DNA of 8,238 nt from QZKY01 sp964488675 (GTDB taxonomy: Bacteria; Pseudomonadota; Gammaproteobacteria; Burkholderiales; Burkholderiaceae_D). Position numbers and translations under genes: made by a program. Under the pieces are notes generated by a model. The model did no database searches, was not told the DNA's origin, and saw only the letters and a list, made by a program, of their open reading frames with translations. Of the stretch, positions 1-5,201 are shown one piece after another; positions within the stretch are counted from its first letter, which is position 1, and every line of letters starts with the position of its first letter. The stretch is from positions 1-8,238 of the forward strand of contig CAZAWA010000084.1 of assembly GCA_964488675.1 (NCBI GenBank), in the 5' to 3' direction.

Positions 1-245
1 TGCTCGGGGAAATTGCTGGCCATGCCCTTCCAGAAGCAGGTCGTGGCAGCGGAAGTGATCGTAATGCCGCGCTCTTGCTCCTGCTCCATCCAGTCCATGG
101 TAGCCGCGCCGTCATGCACTTCACCGATCTTGTGGTTCACACCTGTGTAGTACAGGATGCGCTCGGTGGTCGTGGTCTTGCCGGCGTCGATGTGAGCGGA
201 AATACCGATGTTGCGGTAACGGTCAATGGGGGTCTTGCGAGCCAT
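1..245 (-). CDS. fusA: Elongation factor G, N-terminal fragment (partial at window edge)
   Basis: EF-G is the cytoplasmic GTPase that drives translocation of tRNA and mRNA on the ribosome and helps recycle ribosomes. Only the first 81 codons plus two bases are present, and the gene runs off the left edge. The translation opens MARKTPIDRYRNIGISAHID. It contains the P-loop (G1) AHIDAGKT at residues 17-24, followed by a run of threonines, and the switch I segment RGITIT at residues 59-64. All are intact and typical of bacterial EF-G. The ATG at 245-243 has an AGGA ribosome-binding core about 8 nt upstream. It is the third gene of the str operon, 110 bp downstream of rpsG on the same strand. I see no strong promoter in that gap, so readthrough from rpsG is the simplest assumption. 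Identity is essentially certain; only completeness is unknown. Confidence 0.97.
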   Translation of the reverse strand, partial: MARKTPIDRYRNIGISAHIDAGKTTTTERILYYTGVNHKIGEVHDGAATMDWMEQEQERGITITSAATTCFWKGMASNFPE

Positions 246-355
246 ATACAGTCCTAAATCTTTTCAATGTACAAAACCGAGCTTACTTTTAAAAAGCGCC
301 CGGCCTTGACCAAATTCACTTGAATGCGGGTGCAACAAAGCAACCGCCCAATCCA

Positions 356-826
356 TCAGAAGCGGAAGTGCGAGAATGCCTTGTTCGCATCTGCCATGCG
401 ATGCACCTCATCGCGCTTCTTCATTGCGCCACCACGGCTTTCGGCGGCTTCCAGCAGCTCACCAGCAAGGCGTTGCGACATGGATTTCTCGCTACGACGG
501 CTGGCAGCTTCCCGCAACCAGCGCATGGACAGCGCCATACGGCGAATCGGACGCACCTCGACCGGAACCTGGTAGTTCGCGCCACCGACACGGCGGGACT
601 TCACCTCAACCATGGGTTTGGCGTTATTAATTGCGGACATGAACACTTCCAGCGGGTCCTTGCCCGATTTGGCCTGGATTTGCTCGAAGGCATCATAGAT
701 GATGTTTTCCGCGACCGACTTCTTGCCGGACAGCATCAGCACATTGACAAACTTGGCGAGATCAACACTGCCGAATTTCGGATCAGGCAGAATTTCACGC
801 TTGGGAACTTCGCGACGACGAGGCAT
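356..826 (-). CDS. rpsG: 30S ribosomal protein S7
   Basis: S7 is a primary 16S rRNA-binding protein that nucleates assembly of the 30S head and sits near the E site. The 156-aa product starts MPRRREVPKREILPDPKFGS and ends in AFSHFRF. That is the full length usual for beta-proteobacterial S7. The conserved segments VGGANYQVPVEV and RWLREAASRRSEKSM are intact. The ATG at 826-824 is preceded by a good purine-rich site (GAAAGGAAG) about 6 nt upstream, which fixes the start. It lies 131 bp downstream of rpsL and 110 bp upstream of fusA, all on the minus strand, which is the classical str operon order. In E. coli S7 represses its own operon by binding the rpsL-rpsG intercistronic RNA. The spacer here can also form hairpins, but whether that control exists here is inference. 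Confidence 0.98.
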   Translation of the reverse strand: MPRRREVPKREILPDPKFGSVDLAKFVNVLMLSGKKSVAENIIYDAFEQIQAKSGKDPLEVFMSAINNAKPMVEVKSRRVGGANYQVPVEVRPIRRMALSMRWLREAASRRSEKSMSQRLAGELLEAAESRGGAMKKRDEVHRMADANKAFSHFRF

Positions 827-901
827 CTTTACTTCCTTTCACTCTTCAGTTGAGCGCGCTTTTCACACACTCGCGGAGCGCCACCATGACACTCCACTTA
901 C

Positions 902-943
902 TCGGCCGTGCGGCCGACACCATTTCATCCGGCTTTCACCGGA
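902..943 (-). promoter_or_regulatory. Two adjacent hairpins in the rpsL-rpsG spacer, possible S7 control region
   Basis: Two short perfect stems sit just after the rpsL stop codon. The first has arms TCGGCC (902-907) and GGCCGA (912-917) around a 4-nt loop. The second has arms TCCGG (928-932) and CCGGA (939-943) around a 6-nt loop. Neither is followed by a T tract on the minus strand, so they are not obvious terminators. In E. coli the equivalent spacer holds the S7 feedback site. A regulatory or mRNA-processing role here is inference from position only. Confidence 0.35.
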
Positions 944-957
944 CAAACTCTTAGTAA

Positions 958-1347
958 TTACTTCTTGGCAGGTGCTGCCTTGGCGCGCTTGGAGCCATAC
1001 TTCGAACGCGCTTGCTTGCGGTCCTTGACACCCTGCGTATCCAGCGAACCGCGCACCATGTGATAACGCACACCCGGCAAGTCTTTCACACGGCCGCCGC
1101 GCAGCAGCACAACACTATGCTCCTGCAGGTTGTGGCCTTCACCGCCGATGTACGAAATGACCTCGAAACCGTTGGTCAGACGCACCTTGGCGACCTTGCG
1201 AAGCGCCGAATTCGGCTTTTTCGGTGTGGTGGTGTACACACGGGTGCAAACACCTCGTTTTTGCGGGCTGTTTTCCAGCGCCGGCGATTTGCTTTTTACG
1301 CGCACGGAAACGCGTGGCTGGCGAATCAATTGATTGATGGTTGGCAT
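958..1347 (-). CDS. rpsL: 30S ribosomal protein S12
   Basis: S12 lies at the 30S decoding centre and controls translational accuracy; it is the classic site of streptomycin-resistance mutations. The 129-aa protein starts MPTINQLIRQPRVSV and carries the family core TPKKPNSALRKV, the GGEGHNLQEHS block and RGGRVKDLPGVRYH. The lysines at positions 43, 44 and 88 (counting Met) are unmutated, so nothing suggests streptomycin resistance. The protein is about five residues longer than E. coli S12 because of an Ala/Lys-rich tail (AKAAPAKK). The ATG at 1347-1345 has only a weak ribosome-binding core (TTGGAT) upstream, but the protein start is conserved. It is the first gene of the str operon (rpsL-rpsG-fusA), with its promoter expected in the 253-bp spacer it shares with the divergent transferase gene. 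Confidence 0.98.
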   Translation of the reverse strand: MPTINQLIRQPRVSVRVKSKSPALENSPQKRGVCTRVYTTTPKKPNSALRKVAKVRLTNGFEVISYIGGEGHNLQEHSVVLLRGGRVKDLPGVRYHMVRGSLDTQGVKDRKQARSKYGSKRAKAAPAKK

Positions 1348-1374
1348 CGATCTAAATCCAACAAAAGTACGACA

Positions 1375-1401
1375 TTAATAAAATGAACCCGGATACAGCA
1401 A
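1375..1401 (-). promoter_or_regulatory. Candidate str operon promoter (weak match)
   Basis: Reading the minus strand upstream of rpsL, TTGCTG (1401-1396) could serve as a -35 element, and the AT-rich TTTATTAAT region (-10-like TATTAA at 1380-1375) as a -10. The spacing of 15-16 bp is slightly short. This would give a leader of roughly 20 nt before the rpsL ATG. The same area has two copies of GAACCCG (1385-1391 and 1405-1411), 20 bp apart. An operon this highly expressed must have a promoter nearby, but this match is not strong. Confidence 0.3.
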
Positions 1402-1445
1402 TCCGAACCCGAAAACTGTAACAATGAGAGACGGCTGAATGGCTC

Positions 1446-1459
1446 TTGCGGTAGAATCA
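1446..1459 (+). repeat. 14-bp direct repeat, copy 1 (TTGCGGTAGAATCA), with -10-like core
   Basis: This is the first of two exact 14-bp copies in the rpsL/transferase spacer; the second is at 1568-1581, 122 bp downstream. The core TAGAAT (1452-1457) resembles a sigma-70 -10 box on the plus strand. I see no convincing -35 element 17 bp upstream. It may be an upstream tandem promoter or the relic of a small duplication. Confidence 0.5.
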
Positions 1460-1468
1460 CACCCCTCG

Positions 1469-1482
1469 CTGCACCAGTGCAG
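1469..1482. repeat. Short inverted repeat CTGCAC-CA-GTGCAG
   Basis: A perfect 6-2-6 dyad lies about 12 bp downstream of the first TAGAAT. It could be an operator, or the 5' hairpin of a transcript started at that -10 box. Only the symmetry is seen; the role is unknown. Confidence 0.35.
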
Positions 1483-1548
1483 AAAATGCGTAATCTGCCT
1501 GAAATTCCAAGCCGAATATCGAGAACCAGCGATTGTAGCCTCTATCAG

Positions 1549-1581
1549 TTGCGCCGTCAACCGCCCTTTGCGGTAGAATCA
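1549..1581 (+). promoter_or_regulatory. Candidate promoter of the transferase gene, with direct repeat copy 2
   Basis: The second exact copy of TTGCGGTAGAATCA occupies 1568-1581. Its TAGAAT (1574-1579) is a good -10 candidate on the plus strand. A TTGCGC at 1549-1554 could be a -35, but the 19-bp spacing is long. A start of transcription near 1586 would leave only about 15 nt before the GTG at 1601, or about 78 nt before the alternative ATG at 1664. The conserved similarity continues slightly past the repeat (CCCT and GC steps), so a short segment may have been duplicated rather than one motif. Confidence 0.4.
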
Positions 1582-1600
1582 TTGCCCTGCCGCTTTTCAT

Positions 1601-3526
1601 GTGACGATTTTACGGAACGCCCGAAAGTTGAACCGCTTTATTAGTGATACCCGCTTATCCGCAATGCCTGCCTTGCTAAAAGTCAACAATCTGTTGATTC
1701 TTGCCAGTTATCTGGTGCTGTCCGCTGCACCCTTTTTTCCTTATCTTTTTGGCAAGTCCGTCGGCAAGCCACTACAAATCCTTGGCGTTGAACTGATCGT
1801 CTGGGTGTCGGTCTGGGCCATATTCCGGCGCCCGGCAAACTTTCACTGGCTGCTGATCCCCGCTTTTCTGGCGCTGCCGACTAACATTTACCTGAATATT
1901 TACTACGGCCAGGGTATCACCACCCACCATCTCGGCATCATCGCCGAAACCAACCCGAGGGAAACCATCGAATTTCTCGGCCAGAAAATCTGGTGGCTGC
2001 TAGTCGTCATGACTGCCGTCTGCGCCTGGTGGTGGGCCATCTGGCGCCTTGCCCGCAGCACCCGCGATCTGGACTGGAATCACAGCGCCTCGCGCTGGCT
2101 GACCATCGGACTGATGATCGTCGGCATCGGCATCGGCAGCTACGGCCATTCGTTTGGCATCGAAACTCCGCCCAAACCATCGGTTTCCGGCGTCGCAGGC
2201 GCCTCAAGCGCGCCAGCCACCGGGGATGAGGACGAAGAAAGCGAGGGGGAGGAAGAGGCCGCCTCCGCCGAAGCACAAGATACGAATGCACTCAACCTGC
2301 CCAAGTTGCCGTCCTGGATGCTGATTCCGGTGGAACGCGAAACGGTTGGTGACGCCTGGCCCTTCGGCATTTCTTTGCATTTTTACGATTTCTGGCAAGA
2401 GCGGCAATACCTTGCCGAGCTCAACAGCAAGAACAAGAACTTTACATTTGGCGCAAAGCAATTTCCCGAACATGATGTTCCGCAGGTAGTAGTGCTGGTG
2501 ATTGGCGAATCCTCGCGCTTCGACCGCTGGGAGGTGAACGGCTACAAGCGCAACACCAACCCGCTCCTGAAGCAGGAGGCTAACCTGGTCAGCCTGCAGG
2601 ATCTGATCACGCCGGTATCCGCGACGCGCCTGTCCGTGCCAGTCATTATTTCCAGAAAACCGGGGCGCCAGAGCCTGACTTCCGGCTTTTCCGAAAAATC
2701 GCTGCTGACCGCGTTCAAGGAAGCCGGTTTCAAGACTTACTGGATTTCGAACCAGATTTCTTTCGGCCAGTTTGACACCCCGATCTCCGCCTTTGCGAAA
2801 GAAGCGGATGTCCTCCAGTTCACGAACCTGGGTGGCTATACCGACGAATCCAGTTTCGACAATATCCTGCTCGATCCGATGCAGAACGCCATCAAGGATC
2901 CCGCGCCGAAAAAGCTGATCGTGCTGCACACGCTGGGCAACCACTGGAACTACAGCCACCGCCACCCGAAGGAGTTCGACAGATGGCAGCCATCGCTGTT
3001 CGGCGTCAACAAGCCCGAATACACTGACACCGCCATCAAGCCGCAGTTGCATAACAGCTATGACAACTCCATCCTGTACACCGACTGGTTCCTGTCGCAG
3101 GTAATCGGGAAGCTGAAATCCGCCGACGCGATGACCTCGATGATGTTCGTCGCCGACCACGGGCAGGTGCTGTACGACGGCGAATGCAACCTCGCCTTCC
3201 ACGGGCACAACACCCAGTACGAGTTCCATATTCCCGCGATGGTCTGGTATTCCGACCGCTACAAGGAAGCCAATCCCGGCAAGGTCGCGCAACTGCACCG
3301 TCACAAAAAGTCAAAGCTAACGACCGAAAATGTGTTTCATTCTCTGCTCGATCTGGCCAATGTGCACTACCCGGACGAACGACTGGAGCGCAGCCTTGTC
3401 AGCAGCAAGTTCAAACGGCACCGCCGCTATGTCGACAGCCACGGCTGGAGCAACTACGACAATGCCACCTTCAAGGGTGCCTGCCGCGAAGTCATCGACA
3501 AGAGCCGGCCGCTGGCGCAGAAGTAA
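1601..3526 (+). CDS. Phosphoethanolamine transferase, EptA/CptA-type (sulfatase fold)
   Basis: This is an inner-membrane enzyme expected to move phosphoethanolamine from phosphatidylethanolamine onto lipid A, LPS core or another periplasmic glycan. The 641-aa protein has about five hydrophobic segments (near residues 29-50, 56-75, 80-101, 129-150, 165-182). They include the family's ETNPRE motif at 116-121. A periplasmic sulfatase-fold domain follows from about residue 294. By family alignment the metal and catalytic residues are E303 (VIGES), nucleophile T342 (SATRLSVP), H448, D519-H520 (ADHGQ) and H534 (FHGH). All are present, so the enzyme looks active. The acceptor cannot be read from sequence; the IGES and GHNTQYEFHIP wording is closest, from memory, to CptA-like members. 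Odd features are an acidic low-complexity linker at 208-228 and only two cysteines (C529, C628) in the periplasmic domain, whereas EptA and MCR enzymes have several disulfides. The GTG start lacks a ribosome binding site; ATG at 1664 (residue 22) is an alternative. It is divergent from rpsL. Confidence 0.88.
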   Translation: MTILRNARKLNRFISDTRLSAMPALLKVNNLLILASYLVLSAAPFFPYLFGKSVGKPLQILGVELIVWVSVWAIFRRPANFHWLLIPAFLALPTNIYLNIYYGQGITTHHLGIIAETNPRETIEFLGQKIWWLLVVMTAVCAWWWAIWRLARSTRDLDWNHSASRWLTIGLMIVGIGIGSYGHSFGIETPPKPSVSGVAGASSAPATGDEDEESEGEEEAASAEAQDTNALNLPKLPSWMLIPVERETVGDAWPFGISLHFYDFWQERQYLAELNSKNKNFTFGAKQFPEHDVPQVVVLVIGESSRFDRWEVNGYKRNTNPLLKQEANLVSLQDLITPVSATRLSVPVIISRKPGRQSLTSGFSEKSLLTAFKEAGFKTYWISNQISFGQFDTPISAFAKEADVLQFTNLGGYTDESSFDNILLDPMQNAIKDPAPKKLIVLHTLGNHWNYSHRHPKEFDRWQPSLFGVNKPEYTDTAIKPQLHNSYDNSILYTDWFLSQVIGKLKSADAMTSMMFVADHGQVLYDGECNLAFHGHNTQYEFHIPAMVWYSDRYKEANPGKVAQLHRHKKSKLTTENVFHSLLDLANVHYPDERLERSLVSSKFKRHRRYVDSHGWSNYDNATFKGACREVIDKSRPLAQK

Positions 3527-3548
3527 GCGCAAACGATGCCAAACGCAT

Positions 3549-3577
3549 GGGGATATGCCGCACGGTGCGGCTACCCC
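3549..3577 (+). terminator. Hairpin after the transferase gene, possible terminator without T tract
   Basis: GGGG (3549-3552) and CCCC (3574-3577) enclose the perfect stem GCCGCA/TGCGGC (3557-3562, 3566-3571) with a 3-nt loop and small bulges between. It starts 22 bp after the stop codon. The following bases (GCTTGCTTACCC) are not a real T run, so it may slow transcription or protect the mRNA end rather than act as a full intrinsic terminator. Confidence 0.4.
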
Positions 3578-3782
3578 GCTTGCTTACCCGCTTGGGTCAG
3601 AATTGCGATTGAAAATGCATACTCCCCCAGAGCATTTTTATTCCGGCGCATGCAATATAGAGATCAGAGATTTTCAGGCATATACCCCCATGAAAATGGC
3701 CTTTCATCGAGCTATTTTTGCCTGTTTTTTATGCAAAGTCGGGAGTTTGGTGGCTGAAAATCGCTCCAGATGCCAGCTTAAG

Positions 3783-3815
3783 GCCAACTAATAACGCGTC
3801 GCGTTATTAGTTGGC
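3783..3815. terminator. Perfect 16-bp-arm palindrome between convergent genes
   Basis: Arms GCCAACTAATAACGCG (3783-3798) and CGCGTTATTAGTTGGC (3800-3815) match perfectly around a single central T (3799). As RNA this gives a stem of about 14 bp with a 5-nt loop on either strand. On the plus strand it is followed by TTGGCTTTG and, after a gap, TTTTTT (3832-3837). On the minus strand no T run follows. Being symmetric, it places TAATAA stop pairs on both strands. A bidirectional terminator for the transferase gene and the small secreted-protein gene is the likeliest role; a protein-binding site is the alternative. Confidence 0.55.
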
Positions 3816-3857
3816 TTGGCTTTGAAAAATGTTTTTTGGCAATAAAAACGGTTGCCC

Positions 3858-4160
3858 CTATTTGCCAGGGGCTGGCACAGGCTTGCCAGTTGCAGGGTAC
3901 TTTTTGGCAACCTCTCTCTGATGCTTGTTTTCCACTGCCTGCTGCTCCTTGGCAACCTGCGTGGCATTGGTGCTTTTGTTCACGGTGTAAGTGTTTGTGC
4001 TTCTCACCGTCCCGTAGTTGGTCACATTCTCAACCCGGGTTTTGGCTCCCTGAATACCCTGGCTACTTTTATTGGATTGCGCAGATGCATTTTGCGCCCA
4101 TACCGATGATGCCAACACCAATGCGGACAGCAGGCAGACAAGTTTAATAGAACTTTTCAA
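3858..4160 (-). CDS. Small secreted basic protein, unknown function
   Basis: I do not recognise a family. Read from TTG at 4160-4158, the product is 100 aa. It has a clear Sec signal peptide: a basic start (KSSIK), a hydrophobic core at residues 7-20 (LVCLLSALVLASSV), and likely cleavage after VWA (residue 22) or ASA (residue 27). The mature part of about 75-78 residues is basic (roughly 12 Lys/Arg against 4 Glu). It is rich in Ser, Thr, Asn and Gln, with a probable helix around residues 65-88 and a proline-rich end (VPAPGK). It has no cysteine after the signal and no lipobox, so it should be a soluble periplasmic or exported protein. The TTG start is preferred over an in-frame ATG at 4205 because a strong AGGAG lies 7 nt before it and the signal peptide then begins properly. 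A TATAAT promoter lies upstream, and the gene converges on the transferase gene. Confidence 0.75.
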   Translation of the reverse strand: MKSSIKLVCLLSALVLASSVWAQNASAQSNKSSQGIQGAKTRVENVTNYGTVRSTNTYTVNKSTNATQVAKEQQAVENKHQREVAKKYPATGKPVPAPGK

Positions 4161-4167
4161 TTGGTTG

Positions 4168-4172
4168 CTCCT
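4168..4172 (-). promoter_or_regulatory. Ribosome binding site AGGAG that decides the TTG start
   Basis: AGGAG (within TTAGGAG) on the minus strand is separated by 7 nt from the TTG at 4160. The ATG 45 bp upstream at 4205 has no comparable site. Confidence 0.75.
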
Positions 4173-4235
4173 AAGGCAAGGTTGATTGCGGATAAGCTTG
4201 GGCACAACTGACCGGAAATCCTGGCCATTTTTTGC

Positions 4236-4256
4236 CCTCCGCTATCTCCACGGAGG
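4236..4256. repeat. Dyad CCTCCG/CGGAGG beside the -10 box
   Basis: Arms CCTCCG (4236-4241) and CGGAGG (4251-4256) lie immediately downstream, on the minus strand, of the TATAAT at 4263-4258. They span the expected start of transcription near 4251. Such a position suits an operator or an initial-transcript structure. Only the symmetry is observed. Confidence 0.35.
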
Positions 4257-4257
4257 C

Positions 4258-4286
4258 ATTATACGAGCAGAACAAACCCGATACAG
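4258..4286 (-). promoter_or_regulatory. Promoter candidate of the small secreted protein gene
   Basis: A consensus -10 TATAAT (4263-4258) is seen on the minus strand. The hexamer 17 bp upstream is CTGTAT (4286-4281), a poor -35, which suggests an activator or a modest promoter. A start near 4251 would give a leader of about 90 nt before the TTG at 4160. Confidence 0.55.
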
Positions 4287-4299
4287 AAAAGAGCGGGTT
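4275..4299. repeat. Inverted repeat AACCCG/CGGGTT between the two unknown genes
   Basis: Arms AACCCG (4275-4280) and CGGGTT (4294-4299) flank 13 nt. The repeat lies about 55 bp beyond the EF-hand gene stop and covers the -35 position of the next gene's promoter candidate. It could be a weak terminator or an operator. The minus-strand flank TGTTCTGC lacks a proper T run. Confidence 0.3.
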
Positions 4300-4354
4300 C
4301 CATGCTTCCCGAGCTACCGTTTTCAATCAGGCGATTGCCGGATCAGTTTGACCA

Positions 4355-5086
4355 CTAAGCCCTTTTCGAGATATTGCTGCTCGACGCCAGTTGCGGCGGA
4401 TCGACCTGATAGGCCATCATCAATTGCGCAACGACCTTCGCGAGCGGATCATCCGTTGCCGTGTTGATGGCGCTTGTGCCTTGAGGGGAATTTGGCTTGG
4501 CATGACTGGCGCCGTCACCAGCGGAAGAGGCAGCGTTCGGCGGCGGTGCGGCAGCGCCCGTTTCTGAAACAACCGCCATATTGAGCGGCGCGACACCACT
4601 AACGCTCGCAAAGCGCTCGTAATCCGCTATTTCCTTATCGGAGATTTTGCCGTTTTTGTCCGCATCCACGACCGCAAAGTTGTCAATGACGCTGTGCAGC
4701 ATGAAGGCGCGCTGGAAGTCGCTTTCGCCAGTGTGCCCGATCATCATGCTCAGATCGTCTCTGGAATAGCCCGCGCCTTTCGCGATCGGCTTACCGGCTG
4801 GCGAATGACCCAAAAGTGCATCCAGCAGCGGGAAAAGAGCGCGGGCGGCGGCCGCCGGCTCCGAGTTGGCATCGCTGCTGATGCCTTCACCAACAACCGA
4901 GCCAGGATACGAGGCGCTTGTCTTGCAGACACCATCCGCCTTGGCATTGGCGGAGGTTTGATCCAGCGCCTGCTGGAACAATTTTTTTTCAGTGGATGCC
5001 GGTTCCTTGGCATCAATAATCTTGCCGAAGACCTTGCCCAGCAAGGCGCTGGCAATGGCACTGCCGATGATGGCGATTCCTGACAT
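4355..5086 (-). CDS. EF-hand calcium-binding protein, unknown function
   Basis: The 243-aa product contains one canonical 12-residue EF-hand loop, DADKNGKISDKE, at residues 141-152. It has Asp, Asp, Asn at positions 1, 3, 5, the invariant Gly at 6, Ile at 8 and Glu at 12. An entering helix (about 124-139) and an exiting helix (about 150-162) flank it, so calcium binding is very likely. The N-terminus is a hydrophobic stretch, residues 1-24 (MSGIAIIGSAIASALL then GKVFGKII), with glycines at 3, 8, 17 and 21 and no positive charge before K18. That is not a standard Sec signal; it resembles a membrane-active or membrane-packing helix. An Ala/Pro/Ser/Asn-rich linker (about 177-210) precedes a short C-terminal helix (212-228). 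The ATG at 5086 is chosen for its AAGG site 9 nt upstream; the longer frame to 5215 would enter the rpoC terminator. The overall family is not recognised; a signalling, buffering or effector role is open. Confidence 0.75.
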   Translation of the reverse strand: MSGIAIIGSAIASALLGKVFGKIIDAKEPASTEKKLFQQALDQTSANAKADGVCKTSASYPGSVVGEGISSDANSEPAAAARALFPLLDALLGHSPAGKPIAKGAGYSRDDLSMMIGHTGESDFQRAFMLHSVIDNFAVVDADKNGKISDKEIADYERFASVSGVAPLNMAVVSETGAAAPPPNAASSAGDGASHAKPNSPQGTSAINTATDDPLAKVVAQLMMAYQVDPPQLASSSNISKRA

Positions 5087-5201
5087 AGCGTTCAACCTTA
5101 AAGCGGATTTCGTCTTATGCAGTTTAGTCAGCCGCAAGCCGCCGCCATCCCTTGAACAGTGCTCAAAAGCCGCTGCACATCGGCGCTTAGGAAGTTGGCG
5201 C

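Larger units (their letters stand above)
3527..3857. other. 331-bp non-coding spacer between convergent genes
   Basis: No credible gene is seen here on either strand. The spacer holds a GC-rich hairpin just after the transferase stop (3549-3577) and small stems ACCC/GGGT (3586-3597) and AAAATGC/GCATTTT (3612-3638). It also has two similar C-rich blocks, GCATACTCCCCC (3617-3628) and GCATATACCCCC (3678-3689), and a CCAT-GAAA-ATGG tetraloop hairpin (3688-3699). The large palindrome at 3783-3815 and a GGCAA/TTGCC stem (3838-3856) complete it. Some of these must end the two converging transcripts; the C-rich pair is unexplained. Confidence 0.6.

Noticed and set aside
320..853. Plus-strand frames opposite rpsG
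   Set aside because: They are antisense shadows of a fully conserved ribosomal protein gene.
1070..1230. Possible streptomycin-resistance change in S12
   Set aside because: The lysines at the known resistance positions (43 and 88, counting Met) are unchanged.
1375..1560. A 61-codon minus-strand frame in the rpsL/transferase spacer
   Set aside because: It has no ribosome binding site, no recognisable sequence, and it overlaps the promoter-like elements.
2204..3304. A 366-codon open frame on the minus strand opposite the transferase gene
   Set aside because: It lies wholly antisense to a gene with complete catalytic motifs. Its translation shows no domain, and such frames are common opposite GC-rich coding sequence.
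3536..3791. Small plus-strand frames after the transferase stop
   Set aside because: They run through hairpins, have no good ribosome binding site, and their translations look random; a degraded gene cannot be shown.
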